A stretch of 64,000 nt of DNA from Chamaea fasciata (taxonomy: Eukaryota > Chordata > Aves > Passeriformes > Sylviidae). A program made the translations under genes and the position numbers. The notes beneath the pieces are model-generated. The model worked only from the letters and a program-made list of their open reading frames with translations, did not search any database and had not been told where the DNA came from. The stretch spans positions 248,001 through 312,000 of the forward strand of contig JARCOQ010000077.1 in assembly GCA_029207755.1 (NCBI GenBank), given 5' to 3'. Position 1 is the first letter of the stretch. Every line of letters begins with the position of its first letter. This document shows, piece by piece, positions 1-12,446 of this stretch.

Positions 1-413
1 GGGGTAAGTAAAGTCAGCTGCCCAGGTGCCTGATGTCAGTTTGTAGGAGGCCTTTGGCCCTCCAAGGGAAGCCAGTCTTCCAGTTTGTGGCAGCTTGCAT
101 CTTGAAGAAATCCTGTTCCGTTCGGATTTTAGGTGGCCGAGGCCTGGTGCCCGGCAGAGGGAGTTGGGCACAAATGATGGCCTGTTTCCAGGGGTAAGTA
201 AAGTCAGCTGCCCAGGTGCATGATGTCAGTTTGTAGTAGGCATTTGGCTTTTCAAGGGAAACTAGTCTTCCAGTTTGTGGCAGCTTGCATCGCGAAGAAA
301 TCCTGTTCCGTTCGGGATTGTAGGTGGCCGAGGCCTGGTGCCCGGCAGAGGGAGTTGGGCACAAATGATGGCCTGTTTCCAGGGGTAAGTAAAGTCAGCT
401 GCCCAGGTGCCTG

Positions 414-1557
414 ATGTCAGTTCGTAGGAGGCCTTTGGCCCTTCAAGGGAAACTAGTCTTCCAGTTTGTGGCAGCTTGCATCTGGAAGAAATCCTGTTCC
501 ATTCGGGATTGTAGGTGGCCGAGGCCAGGTGCCCGGCAGAGGGAGTTGGGCACAAATGATGGCCTGTTTCCAGGGGTAAGTAAAGTCAGCTACCCAGGTG
601 CCTGATGTCAGTTTGTAGGAGGCCTTTGGCCCTCCAAGAGCTGCCAGTCTTCCAGCTTGTGGTAGCTTGCATCTTGAAGAAATCCTGTTCCGTTTGGGAT
701 CGTAGGTGTCCGAGGCCAGGTGCCCGGCAGAAAGAGTTGGGCACAAATGATGGCCTGTTTCCAGGGGTAAGTAAAGTCAGCTGCCCAGGTGCCTGATGTC
801 AGTTTGTAGGAGGCCTTTGGCCCTCCAAGGGAAGCCAGTCTTCCAGTTTGTGGCAGCTTGCATCTGGTAGAAATCCTGTCCATTCGGGATTATAGGTGGC
901 CGAGGCCTGGTGCCCGACAGAGGGAATTGGGCACAAAGATGGCCTGTTTCCAGGGGTAAGTAAAGTCAGCTGCCCAGGTGCCTGATGTCAGTTTGTAGGA
1001 GGCCTTTGGCCGTGCAAGGGAAGCTAGTCTTCCAGTTTGTGGCAGCTTGCATCTGGAAGAAATCCTGTTCCGTTCTGGATTGTAGGTGGCCGAGGCCAGG
1101 TGCCCGGCAGAGGGAGTTGGGAACAAAGGATGGCCTGTTTCCAGGGGTAAGTAAAGTTAGCTGCCCAGGTGCCTGATGTCAGTTTGTAGGAGGCCTTTGG
1201 CCCTCCAAGGGAAGCTAGTCTTCCAGTTTGTGGCAGCTTGCATCTGGAAGAAATGCTGTTCTGCTCATGATTGTAGGTGGCCGAGGCCAGGTGCCCGGCA
1301 GAGGGAGTTGGGCACAAATGATGGCCTGTTTCCAGAGGTTAATAGATTCAGCTGCCCAGGTGCCTTGAATCAGTTTGTAGCAGGCCTTTGGCCCTCCATG
1401 GGAAGCCAGGCTTCCAGCTTGTGGCAGCTTGCATCTGGAAGAAATCCTGTTCCGTTCGGGATTATAGGTGGCCGAGGCCAGGTGCCCGGCAGACGGAGTT
1501 GGGCACAAAGGATGGCCTGTTTCCAGGGGTAAGTAAAGTCAGCTGCCCAGGTGCCTG
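414..1557. repeat. Repeated block, copy 1 (J-K-M-N-O-F/R)
   Basis: Six monomers starting at 414, 605, 796, 985, 1176 and 1367 recur in the same order at 3275-4418 and 5565-6708. This copy lacks the preceding H monomer and instead follows a B monomer at 223. It is the most diverged of the three: for example it reads GGATGGCCTG at its end, where the other two share GGATGGGCTG. Confidence 0.85.
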
Positions 1558-2892
1558 ATGTCAGTTTGTAGCAGGCCTTTGGCCCTCCATGGGAAGCCAG
1601 GCTTCCAGCTTGTGGCAGCTTGCATCTGGAAGAAATCCTGTTCCGTTCGGCATTGTAGGTGGCCGAGGCCAGGTGCCCGGCAGAGGGAGTTGGGCACAAA
1701 TGATGGCCTGTTTCCAGGGGTTAGTAAAGTCAGCTGCCCAGGTGCCTGATGTCAGTTTGTAGGAGGCCTTTGGCCCTCCAAGGGAAGCTAGTCTTCCAGT
1801 TTGTGGCAGCTTGCATCTGGAAGAAATGCTGTTCTGCTCGGGATTGTAGGTGGCCGTGGCCACGTGCCTGGCAGAGGGAGTTGGGCACAAATGATGGCCT
1901 GTTTCCAGGGGTAAGTAAAGTCAGCTGCCCAGGTGCCTGATGTCAGTTTGTAGGAGGCCTTTGGCCCTCCAAGGGAAGCCAGGCTTCCAGCTTGTGGCAG
2001 CTTGCATCTGGAAGAAATCCTGTTCCGTTTGGGATTGTCGGTGGCCGAGGCCTGGTACCCGGCAGAGGGAGTTGGGCACAAAGATGGCCTGTTTCCAGGG
2101 GTAAGTAAAGTCAGCTGCCCAGGTGCCTGATGTCAGTTTGTAGGAGGCCTTTGTCCCTGCAAGGGAAGCTAGTCTTCCAGTTTGTGGCAGCTTGCATCTG
2201 GAAGAAATCCTGTTCCGTTCGGGATTGTAGGTGGCCAAGGCCAGGTGCCCGGCAAAGGGAGTTGGGAACAAAGATGGCCTGTTTCCAGGGGTAAGTAAAG
2301 TCAGCTGCCCAGGTGCCTGATGTCAGTTTGTAGGAGGCCTTTGGCCCTCCAAGGGAAGCTAGTCTTCCAGTTTGTGGCAGCTTGCATCTGGAAGAAATGC
2401 TGTTCTGCTCATGATTGTAGGTGGCCGAGGCCAGGTGCCCGGCAGAGGGAGTTGGGCACAAATGATGGCCTGTTTCCAGGGGTAAGTAAAGTCAGCTGCC
2501 CAGGTGCCTGATGTCAGTCTGTAGGAGGCCTTTGGCCCTCCATGGGAAGGTAGTCTTCCTGTTTGTGGCACCTTGCATCTAGAAGAAATCCTTTTTCGTT
2601 CGGGATTGTAGGTGGCCGACGCCTGGTGCCCGGCAGAGGGAGTTGGGCACAAAGGATGGCCTGTTTTCAGAGGTAAGTAAAGTCAGCTGCCCAGGTGCCT
2701 GATGTCAGTTTGTAGGAGGCCTTTGGCCCTCCATGGGAAGCCAGGCTTCCAGCTTGTGGCAGCTTGCATCTGGAAGAAATGCTGTTCCGTTCGGGATTAT
2801 AGGTGGCCGAGGCCAGGTGCCCGGCAGACGGAGTTGGGCACAAAGGATGGCCTGTTTCCAGGGGTAAGTAAAGTCAGCTGCCCAGGTGCCTG

Positions 2893-4418
2893 ATTTCAGT
2901 TTGTAGCAGGCCTTTGGCTCTCCAAGTGATGCTAGTCTTCCTGTTCAATGCAGCTTCCATCTGGAAAAAATCCTATTCCGTTCAAGATTGTAGGTTCCCG
3001 AAGCCGGGTGCCCGGCAGAGGGACTTGGGCACAAAGGATGGCCTGTTTCCAGGGGTAAGTAAAGTCAGCTGCCCAGGTGCCTGATGTCAGTTTGTAGGAG
3101 GCCTTTGGCCCTCCAAGGGAAGCCAGTCTTCCAGTTTGTGGCAGCTTGCATCTTGAAGAAATCCTGTTCCGTTCCGGATTTTAGGTGGCCGAGGCCTGGT
3201 GCCCGGCAGAGGGAGTTGGGCACAAATGATGGCCTGTTTCCAGGGGTAAGTAAAGTCAGCTGCCCAGGTGCCTGATGTCAGTTTGTAGGAGGCCTTTGGC
3301 CCTTCAAGGGAAACTAGTCTTCCAGTTTGTGGCAGCTTGCATCTGGAAGAAATCCTGTTCCATTCGGGATTGTAGGTGGCCGAGGCCAGGTGCCCGGCAG
3401 AGGGAGTTGGGCACAAATGATGGCCTGTTTCCAGGGGTAAGTAAAGTCAGCTGCCCAGGTGCCTGATGTCAGTTTGTAGCAGGCCTTTGGCCCTCCAAGA
3501 GCTGCCAGTCTTCCAGCTTGTGGTAGCTTGCATCTTGAAGAAATCCTGTTCCGTTTGGGATCGTAGGTGTCCGAGGCCAGGTGCCCGGCAGAAAGAGTTG
3601 GGCACAAATGATGGCCTGTTTCCAGGGGTAAGTAAAGTCAGCTGCCCAGGTGCCTGATGTCAGTTTGTAGGAGGCCTTTGGCCCTCCAAGGGAAGCCAGT
3701 CTTCCAGTTTGTGGCAGCTTGCATCTGGTAGAAATCCTGTCCATTCGGGATTGTAGGTGGCCGAGGCCTGGTGCCCGACAGAGGGAATTGGGCACAAAGA
3801 TGGCCTGTTTCCAGGGGTAAGTAAAGTCAGCTGCCCAGGTGCCTGATGTCAGTTTGTAGGAGGCCTTTGGCCGTGCAAGGGAAGCTAGTCTTCCAGTTTG
3901 TGGCAGCTTGCATCTGGAAGAAATCCTGTTCCGTTCGGGATTGTAGGTGGCCGAGGCCAGGTGCCCGGCAGAGGGAGTTGGGAACAAAGGATGGCCTGTT
4001 TCCAGGGGTAAGTAAAGTTAGCTGCCCAGGTGCCTGATGTCAGTTTGTAGGAGGCCTTTGGCCCTCCAAGGGAAGCTAGTCTTCCAGTTTGTGGCAGCTT
4101 GCATCTGGAAGAAATGCTGTTCTGCTCATGATTGTAGGTGGCCGAGGCCAGGTGCCCGGCAGAGGGAGTTGGGCACAAATGATGGCCTCTTTCCAGAGGT
4201 TAATAGATTCAGCTGCCCAGGTGCCTTGAATCAGTTTGTAGCAGGCCTTTGGCCCTCCATGGGAAGCCAGGCTTCCAGCTTGTGGCAGCTTGCATCTGGA
4301 AGAAATCCTGTTCCGTTCGGGATTATAGGTGGCCGAGGCCAGGTGCCCGGCAGACGGAGTTGGGCACAAAGGATGGGCTGTTTCCAGGGGTAAGTAAAGT
4401 CAGCTGCCCAGGTGCCTG
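2893..4418. repeat. Repeated block, copy 2 (H-I-J-K-M-N-O-F/R)
   Basis: Eight monomers starting at 2893 recur at 5183 with a constant offset of 2290 bp (12 monomers, one of them 189 bp). Shared private variants include GATTTCAG at the start of the H monomer, GTTCCGGATTTTAGG in the I-slot monomer at 3084 and GGATGGGCTG near the end. The flanking monomers differ (R before this copy, G before the other), so the homology ends near the block edges. Confidence 0.9.
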
Positions 4419-5182
4419 ATGTCAGTTTGTAGTAGGCCTTTGGCCCTCCATGGGAAGCCTGGCTTCCAGCTTTTGGCAGCTTGCATCTGGAAGAAATCCT
4501 GTTCCGTTCGGGATTGTAGGTGGCCGAGGCCAGGTGCCCGGCAGAGGGAGTTGGGCACAAATGATGGCCTGTTTCCAGGGGTAAGTAAAGTCAGCTGCCC
4601 AGGTGCCTGATGTCAGTTTGTAGGAGGCCTTTGGCCCTCCAAGGGAAGGAAGTCTTCCAGTTTGTGGCAGGTTGCATCTGGAAGAAATCCTGTTTTGTTC
4701 GGGATTGTAGGTGGGCGAGGGCAGGTGCCCGGCAGAGGGAGTTGGGCACAAATGATGGCCTGTTTCCAGGGGTTAGTAAAGTCAGCTGCCCAGGTGCCTT
4801 GAATCAGTTTGTAGCAGGCCTTTGGCCCTCCATGGGAAGCCAGGCTTCCAGCTTGTGGCAGCTTGCATCTTGAAGAAATCCTGTTCCGTTTGGGATTGTA
4901 GGTGGCTGAGGCCTGGTGCCCTGCTCCAGGAGTTAGGAACAAAGGATGGCCTGTTTCCAGGGGTAAGTAAAGTCAGCTGCCAAGGTGCCTGATGTCAGTT
5001 TGTAGGAGGCCTTTGGCCCTCCATGGGAAGCCAGGCTTCCAGCTTGTGGCAGCTTGCATCGGGAAGAAATCCTGTTCTGTTTGGGATCATAGGTGTCCGA
5101 GGCCTGGTGCCCGGCTGTGGGAGTTGGGCACAAATGAGAACCTGTTTCCAGGGGTAAGTAAAGTCAGCTGCCCAGGTGCCTG

Positions 5183-6708
5183 ATTTCAGTTTGTAGCAGG
5201 CCTTTGGCTCTCCAAGTGATGCTAGTCTTCCTGTTCAATGCAGCTTCCATCTGGAAAAAATCCTATTCCGTTCAAGATTGTAGGTTCCCGAAGCCGGGTG
5301 CCCGGCAGAGGGACTTGGGCACAAAGGATGGCCTGTTTCCAGGGGTAAGTAAAGTCAGCTGCCCAGGTGCCTGATGTCAGTTTGTAGGAGGCCTTTGGCC
5401 CTCCAAGGGAAGCCAGTCTTCCAGTTTGTGGCAGCTTGCATCTTGAAGAAATCCTGTTCCGTTCCGGATTTTAGGTGGCCGAGGCCTGGTGCCCGGCAGA
5501 GGGAGTTGGGCACAAATGATGGCCTGTTTCCAGGGGTAAGTAAAGTCAGCTGCCCAGGTGCCTGATGTCAGTTTGTAGGAGGCCTTTGGCCCTTCAAGGG
5601 AAACTAGTCTTCCAGTTTGTGGCAGCTTGCATCTGGAAGAAATCCTGTTCCATTCGGGATTGTAGGTGGCCGAGGCCAGGTGCCCGGCAGAGGGAGTTGG
5701 GCACAAATGATGGCCTGTTTCCAGGGGTAAGTAAAGTCAGCTACCCAGGTGCCTGATGTCAGTTTGTAGGAGGCCTTTGGCCCTCCAAGAGCTGCCAGTC
5801 TTCCAGCTTGTGGTAGCTTGCATCTTGAAGAAATCCTGTTCCGTTTGGGATCGTAGGTGTCCGAGGCCAGGTGCCCGGCAGAAAGAGTTGGGCACAAATG
5901 ATGGCCTGTTTCCAGGGGTAAGTAAAGTCAGCTGCCCAGGTGCCTGATGTCAGTTTGTAGGAGGCCTTTGGCCCTCCAAGGGAAGCCAGTCTTCCAGTTT
6001 GTGGCAGCTTGCATCTGGTAGAAATCCTGTCCATTCGGGATTGTAGGTGGCCGAGGCCTGGTGCCCGACAGAGGGAATTGGGCACAAAGATGGCCTGTTT
6101 CCAGGGGTAAGTAAAGTCAGCTGCCCAGGTGCCTGATGTCAGTTTGTAGGAGGCCTTTGGCCGTGCAAGGGAAGCTAGTCTTCCAGTTTGTGGCAGCTTG
6201 CATCTGGAAGAAATCCTGTTCCGTTCGGGATTGTAGGTGGCCGAGGCCAGGTGCCCGGCAGAGGGAGTTGGGAACAAAGGATGGCCTGTTTCCAGGGGTA
6301 AGTAAAGTTAGCTGCCCAGGTGCCTGATGTCAGTTTGTAGGAGGCCTTTGGCCCTCCAAGGGAAGCTAGTCTTCCAATTTGTGGCAGCTTGCATCTGGAA
6401 GAAATGCTGTTCTGCTCATGATTGTAGGTGGCCGAGGCCAGGTGCCCGGCAGAGGGAGTTGGGCACAAATGATGGCCTCTTTCCAGAGGTTAATAGATTC
6501 AGCTGCCCAGGTGCCTTGAATCAGTTTGTAGCAGGCCTTTGGCCCTCCATGGGAAGCCAGGCTTCCAGCTTGTGGCAGCTTGCATCTGGAAGAAATCCTG
6601 TTCCGTTCGGGATTATAGGTGGCCGAGGCCAGGTGCCCGGCAGACGGAGTTGGGCACAAAGGATGGGCTGTTTCCAGGGGTAAGTAAAGTCTGCTGCCCA
6701 GGTGCCTG
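5183..6708. repeat. Repeated block, copy 3 (H-I-J-K-M-N-O-F/R)
   Basis: This is the copy of 2893-4418 at offset 2290. A few substitutions separate the two, such as GTAGG against GTAGC at the start of the K monomer and CTACCC against CTGCCC just before it. It is followed by the S/U chimeric monomer at 6709 and then by the first full class-A phase mark. Confidence 0.9.
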
Positions 6709-6899
6709 ATGTCAGTTTGTAGCAGCCCTTTGGCCCTCCATGGGAAGCCAGGTTTCCAGTTTGTGGCAGCTTGCATCTGGAAGAAATGCTGTTCTGCTCG
6801 GGATTGTAGGTGGCCGTGGACACGTGCCTGGCAGAGGGAGTTGGGCACAAATGATGGCCTGTTTCCAGGGGTAAGTAAAGTCAGCTGCCCAGGTGCCTG
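6709..6899. repeat. Chimeric monomer S/U (crossover junction)
   Basis: The 5' part matches class S (CCATGGGAAGCCAGG) and the 3' part matches class U (CAGTTTGTGG, ATGCTGTTCTGCTCGGG, CACGTGCCTGG). The last S-specific base is at 6752 and the first U-specific base at 6760, so the switch lies within 6753-6759, in the segment that is normally CTTCCAG. Compared with 1558-1939, where S and U are separate, this fusion removes exactly one monomer. Confidence 0.85.
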
Positions 6900-9800
6900 A
6901 TGTCAGTTTGTAGGAGGCCTTTGGCCCTCCAAGTGAAGCCAGGCTTCCAGCTTGTGGCAGCTTGCATCTGGAAGAAATCCTGTTCCGTTTGGGATTGTCG
7001 GTGTCCGAGGCCTGGTGCCCGGCAGAGGGAGTTGGGCACAAATGATGATGATGACCTTTTTCCAGGGGTAAGTAAAGTCAGCTGCCCAGGTGCCTGATGT
7101 CAGTTTGTAGTAGGCATTTGGCTTTTCAAGGGAAACTAGTCTTCCAGTTTGTGGCAGCTTGCATCGCGAAGAAATCCTGTTCCGTTCGGGATTGTAGGTG
7201 GCCGAGGCCAGGTGCCCGGCCGAGGGAGTTGGGCACAAAGGATGGCCTGTTTCCAGGGGTAAGTAAAGTCAGCTGCCCAGGTGCCTGATGTCAGTTTGTA
7301 GGAAGCCTTTGGCCCTCCAAGGGAAGCCAGGCTTCCAGCTTGTGGCAGCTTGCATCTGGAAGAAATCCTGTTCCGTTCGGGATTGTAGGTGGCCGGAGCC
7401 GGGTGCCCTGCTGAGGGAGTAGGGAACAAATGATGGCCTGTTTCCAGGGGTAAGTAAAGTCAGCTGCCCAGGTGCCTGATGTCAGTTTGCAGGTGGCTAA
7501 TGTTCCTCCATGGGAAGCCAGGCTTCCAGCTTGTGGCTGCTTGCATCTGGAAATAATCCTGTTCCGTTCGGGATTGTAGGTGGCCGAGACCTGGTGCCCG
7601 GCAGAGGGAGTTGGGCACAAAGGATGGCCTGTTTCCAGGGGTAAGTAAAGTCAGCTGCCCAGGTGCCTGATGTCAGTTTGTAGCAGGCCTTTGGCCCTCC
7701 AAGGGAAGCTAATCTTCCAGTTTGTGGCAGCTTGCATCTGGAAGAAATCCTGTTCCGTTCGGGATTGTAGGTGGCCGAGGACAGGTGCCCGGCAGAGGGA
7801 GTTGGGCACAAAGGATGGCCTGTTTCCAGGGGTTAGTAAAGTCAGCCGCCCAGGTGCCTTGAATCAGTTTGTAGCAGGCCTTTGGCCCTCCAAGGGAAGC
7901 CAGGCTTCCAGCTTGTGGCAGCTTGCATCTTGAAGAAATCCTGTTCCGTTTGGGATTGTAGGTGGCCGAGGCCTGGTGCCCTGCTGCAGGAGTTGGGAAC
8001 AAAGGATGGCCTGTTTCCAGGGGTAAGTAAAGTCAGCTGCCCAGGTGCCTGATGTCAGTTTGTAGGAGGCCTTTGGCCCTCCATGGGAAGCCAGGCTTCC
8101 AGCTTGTGGCAGCTTGCATCTGGAAGAAATCCTGTTCTGTTTGGGATCGTAGGTGACCGAGGCCTGGTGCCCGGCTGTGGGAGTTGGGCACAAATGAGAA
8201 CCTGTTTCCGGGGGTAAGTAAAGTCAGCTGCCCAGGTGCCTGATGTCAGTTTGTAGCAGGCCTTTGGCTCTCCAAGTGATGCTAGTCTTCCTGTTCAATG
8301 CAGCTTCCATCTGGAAAAAATCCTATTCCGTTCAAGATTGTAGGTTCTCGAAGCCGGGTGCCCGGCAGAGGGAGTTGGGCACAAAGGATGGCCTGTTTCC
8401 AGGGGTAAGTAAAGTCAGCTGCCCAGGTGCCTGATGTCAGTTTGTAGGAGGTCTTTGGCCCTCCAAGGGAAGCTAGTCTTCCAGTTTGTGGCAGCTTGCA
8501 TCTGGAATAAATCCTGTTCCGTTCGGGATTGTAGGTGGCCGAGGCCTGGTGCCCGGCAGAGGGAGTTGGGCACAAATGATGGCCTGTTTCCAGGGGTAAG
8601 TAAAGTCAGCTACCCAGGTGCCTGATGTCAGTTTGTAGGAGGCCTTTGGCCCTCCAAGAGCTGCCAGTCTTCCAGCTTGTGGTAGCTTGCATCTTGAAGA
8701 AATCCTGTTCCGTTTGGGATCGTAGGTGGCCGAGGCCTGGTGCCCGGCAGAGGGAGTTGGGCACAAATGATGGCCTGTTTCCAGGGGTAAGTAAAGTCAG
8801 CTGCCCAGGTGCCTGATGTCAGTTTGTAGGAGGCCTTTGGCCCTCCAAGGCAAGCAAGTCTTCCAGATTGTGGCAGCTTGCATCACGAAGAAATCCTGTT
8901 CCGTTCGGGATTGTAGGTGTCCGAGGCCAGGTGCCCGGCAGAAAGAGTTGGGCACAAATGATGGCCTGTTTCCAGGGGTAAGTAAATCAGCTGCCCAGGT
9001 GCCTGATGTCAGTTTTTAGGAGGCCTTTGGCCCTCCAAGGGAAGCCAGTCTTCCAGTTTGTGGCAGCTTGCATCTGGAAGAAATCCTGTCCATTCGGGAT
9101 TATAGGTTGCCGAGGCCTGGTGCCCGACAGAGGGAGTTGGGCACAAAGATGGCCTGTTTCCAGGGGTAAGTAAAGTCAGCTGCCCAGGTGCCTGATGTCA
9201 GTTTGTAGGAGGCCTTTGGCCCTCCAAGGGAAGCTAGTCTTCCAGTTTGTGGCAGCTTGCATCTGGAAGAAATCCTGTTCCGTTTGGGATTGTAGGTGGC
9301 CGAGGCCAGGTGCCCGGCAAAGGGAGTTGGGAACAAAGGATGGCCTGTTTCCAGGGGTAAGTAAAGTTAGCTGCCCAGGTGCCTGATGTCAGTTTGTAGG
9401 AGGCCTTTGGCCCTCCAAGGGAAGCTAGTCTTCCAGTTTGTGGCAGCTTGCATCTGGAAGAAATGCTGTTCTGCTAATGATTGTAGGTGGCCGAGGCCAG
9501 GTGCCCGGCAGAGGGAGTTGGGCACAAATGATGGCCTGTTTCCAGGGGTAAGTAAAGTCAGCTGCCCAGGTGCCTGATGTCAGTCTGTAGGAGGCCTTTG
9601 GCCCTCCATGGGAAGGTAGTCTTCCAGTTTGTGGCACCTTGCATCTAGAAGAAATCCTTTTTCGTTCGGGATTGTAGGTGGCCGACGCCTGGTGCCCGGC
9701 AGAGGGAGTTGGGCACAAAGGATGGCCTGTTTTCTGAGGTAAGTAAAGTCAGCTGCCCAGGTGCCTGATGTCAGTTTGTAGGAGGCCTTTGGCCCTCCAA

Positions 9801-10149
9801 GGCAAGCAAGTCTTCCAGTTTGTGGCAGCTTGCATCTGGAAGAAATCCTGTTCCTTTCGGGATTTTAGGTGGCCGAGGCCAGATGCCCGGCAGAGGGAGT
9901 TGGGCACAAATGATGGCCTGTTTCCAGGGGTAAGTAAAGTCAGCTGCCCAGGTGCCTGATGTCAGTTTGTAGGAGGCCTTTGGCCCTCCATGGGAAGCCG
10001 GGCTTCCAGCTTGTGGCAGCTTGCATCTGGAAGAAATCCTGTTCCGTTCGGGATTATAGGTGGCCGAGGCCAGGTGCTCGGCAGACGGAGTTGGGCACAA
10101 AGGATGGCCTGTTTCCAGGGGTAAGTAAAGTCAGCTGCCCAGGTGCCTG

Positions 10150-10340
10150 ATGTCAGTTTGTAGCAGGCCTTTGGCCCTCCATGGGAAGCCTGGCTTCCAG
10201 CTTGTGGCAGCTTGCATCTGGAAGAAATCCTGTTCCGTTCGGCATTGTAGGTGTCCGGAGCCGGGTGGCCCGCTGAGGGAGTTGGGCACAAAGGATGGCC
10301 TGTTTCCAGGGGTAAGTAAAGTCAGCTGCCCAGGTGCCTG
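10150..10340. repeat. Class S exemplar
   Basis: The marks are GTTCGGCATTG and GTGTCCGGAGCCGGGTGGCC. Copies with both marks are at 10150 and 25437, and in the 3' part of 28109. The monomer at 1558 has GGCATTG only. Confidence 0.82.
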
Positions 10341-10531
10341 ATGTCAGTTTGTAGGAGGCCTTTGGCCTTCCAAGGGAAGCAAGTCTTCCAGTTTGTGGCA
10401 GCTTGCATCTGGAAGAAATGCTGTTCTGCTCGGGATTGTAGGTGGTCGTGGCCACGTGCCTGGCAGAGGGAGTTGGGCACAAATGATGGCCTGTTTCCAG
10501 GGGTAAGTAAAGTCAGCTGCCCAGGTGCCTG
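10341..10531. repeat. Chimeric monomer T/U
   Basis: The 5' part has the class-T marks GGCCTTCCAAGGG and AAGCAAG; the 3' part has the class-U marks ATGCTGTTCTGCTCGGG and CACGTGCCTGG. Elsewhere T and U are separate neighbours (13591/13782 and 25628/25819). The switch lies between the AAGCAAG and the ATGCTG, a stretch identical in both parents. Confidence 0.8.
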
Positions 10532-12256
10532 ATGTCAGTTTGTAGGAGGCCTTTGGCCCTCCAAGGGAAGCCAGGCTTCCAGCTTGTGGCTGCTTGCATC
10601 TGGAAGAAATCCTGTTCCGTTTGGGATTGTCGGTGTCCGAGGCCAGGTGCCCGGCAGAGGGAGTTGGGCACAAATGATGATGATGACCTTTTTCCAGGGG
10701 TAAGTAAAGTCAGCTGCCCAGGTGCCTGATGTCAGTTTGTAGTAGGCATTTGGCTTTTCAAGGGAAACTAGTCTTCCAGTTTGTGGCAGCTTTCATCGCG
10801 AAGAAATCCTGTTCCGTTCGGGATTGTAGGTGGCCGAGGCAAGGTGCCCGGCCGAGGGAGTTGGGCACAAAGGATGGCCTGTTTCCAGGGGTAAGTAAAG
10901 TCAGCTGCCCAGGTGCCTGATGTCAGTTTGTAGGAGGCCTTTGGCCCTCCAAGGGAAGCCAGGCTTCCAGCTTGTGGCAGCTTGCATCTGGAAGAAATCC
11001 TGTTCCGTTCGGGATTGTAGGTGGCCGGAGCCGGGTGCCCTGCTGAGGGAGTAGGGAACAAATGATGGCCTGTTTCCAGGGGTAAGTAAAGTCAGCTGCC
11101 CAGGTGCCTGATGTCAGTTTGTTACAGGCCTATGGCCCTCCAAGGGAAGCCAATCTTCCAGTTTGTGGCAGCTTGCATCTGGAAGAAATCCTGTTCCGTT
11201 CGGGATTGTAGGTGGCCGAGGACAGGTGCCCGGCAGAGGGAGTTGGGCACAAATGATGGCCTGTTTCCAGGGGTTAGTAAAGTCAGCCGCCCAGGTGCCT
11301 TGAATCAGTTTGTAGCAGGCCTTTGGCCCTCCATGGGAAGCCAGGCTTCCAGCTTGTGGCAGCTTGCATCTTGAAGAAATCCTGTTCCGTTTGGGATTGT
11401 AGGTGGCCGAGGCCTGGTGCCCTGCTGCAGGAGTTGGGAACAAAGGATGGCCTGTTTCCAGGGGTAAGTAAAGTCAGCTGCCCAGGTGCCTGATGTCAGT
11501 TTGTAGGAGGCCTTTGGCCCTCCATGGGAAGCCAGGCTTCCAGCTTGTGGCAGCTTGCATCTGGAAGAAACCCTGTTCTGTTTGGGATCGTAGGTTACCG
11601 AGGCCTGGTGCCCGGCTGTGGGAGTTGGGCACAAATGAGAACCTGATTCTGGGGGTAAGTAAAGTCAGCTGCCCAGGTGCCTGATGTCAGTTTGTAGCAG
11701 GCCTTTGGCTCTCCAAGTGATGCTAGTCTTCCTGTTCAATGCAGCTTCCATCTGGAAAAAATCCTATTCCGTTCAAGATTGTAGGTTCTCGAAGCCGGGT
11801 TCCCGGCAGAGGGAGTTGGGCACAAAGGATGGCCTGTTTCCAGGGGTAAGTAAAGTCAGCTGCCCAGGTGCCTGATGTCAGTTTTTAGGAGGTCTTTGGC
11901 CCTCCAAGGGAAGCTAGTCTTCCAGTTTGTGGCAGCTTGCATCTGGAATAAATCCTGTTCCGTTCGGGATTGTAGGTGGCCGAGGCCAGGTGCCCGGCAG
12001 AGGGAGTTGGGCACAAATGATGGCCTGTTTCCAGGGGTAAGTAAAGTCAGCTACCCAGGTGCCTGATGTCAGTTTGTAGGAGGCCTTTGGCCCTCCAAGA
12101 GCTGCCAGTCTTGCAGCTTGTGGTAGCTTGCATCTTGAAGAAATCCTGTTCCGTTTGGGATCGTAGGTGGCCGAGGCCTGGTGCCCGGCAGAGGGAGTTG
12201 GGCACAAATGATGGCCTGTTTCCAGGGGTAAGTAAAGTCAGCTGCCCAGGTGCCTG

Positions 12257-12446
12257 ATGTCAGTTTGTAGGAGGCCTTTGGCCCTCCAAGGCAAGCAAGT
12301 CTTCCAGATTGTGGCAGCTTGCATCGCGAAGAAATCCTGTTCCGTTCGGGATTGTAGGTGTCCGAGGCCAGGTGCCCGGCAGAAAGAGTTGGGCACAAAT
12401 GATGGCCTGTTTCCAGGGGTAAGTAAATCAGCTGCCCAGGTGCCTG
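12257..12446. repeat. Class L exemplar (190 bp)
   Basis: The marks are CCAAGGCAAGCAAG, CCAGATTGTGG, CATCGCGAAG, GTGTCCGAGG, AGAAAGAGTTGGG and a 3' GTAAATCAG with one base deleted. Other copies start at 8816, 17034, 24103, 27156, 32123 and 41884. Some of these, such as 27156, keep GTAAAGTCAG and are 191 bp. Confidence 0.9.

Larger units (their letters stand above)
1..6899. repeat. Left segment: 36 monomers, irregular ladder order
   Basis: After a 32-bp partial unit, 36 monomers start at 33, 223, 414 and so on up to 6709. The order is roughly I-B-J-K-M-N-O-F/R-S-U-A-N-O-P-R-H-I-J-K-M-N-O-F/R-S-x-F-G-H-I-J-K-M-N-O-F/R-S/U. Long stretches follow the general ladder order, but steps are skipped and the run J-K-M-N-O-F/R occurs three times. 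The A-like monomer at 1940 lacks the GAT expansion and is 190 bp. The monomer at 4610 (x) could not be classed. The short monomers at 796, 3657 and 5947 (189 bp) are class M. Confidence 0.85.
6900..10531. repeat. 19-monomer HOR turn, 3632 bp, first copy
   Basis: Monomers start at 6900, 7097, 7288, 7479, 7670, 7861, 8052, 8243, 8434, 8625, 8816, 9006, 9195, 9386, 9577, 9768, 9959, 10150 and 10341. The class order is A-B-C-D-E-F-G-H-I/J-K-L-M-N-O-P-Q-R-S-T/U. A single monomer fills the I and J positions, the last monomer is a T/U fusion, and V is absent. Length is 19 x 191 plus 6 (class A) minus 1 (class L) minus 2 (class M). It is followed directly by the next class A. Confidence 0.92.

Noticed and set aside
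605..796. Chains of 63-codon + strand open frames starting ATGTCAGT, each stop overlapping the next start (TGATG), as in coupled genes
   Set aside because: They recur once per monomer because 191 = 3 x 64 - 1 and the consensus has no other stop in that frame. The frame shifts by one base each unit, substitutions ignore codon position, and indels are tolerated.
3469..3987. Minus-strand open frames of 97-225 codons with recurring peptides
   Set aside because: These are antisense readings of the same repeat, lengthened where a 189-bp or indel-bearing monomer joins two frames. There is no domain, no start context and no independent conservation.
8434..8624. Clean I/J fusion monomer
   Set aside because: It occupies the I-J position and shares AATAAATCC with class I, but its other bases do not divide into an I part and a J part, so no junction can be claimed.
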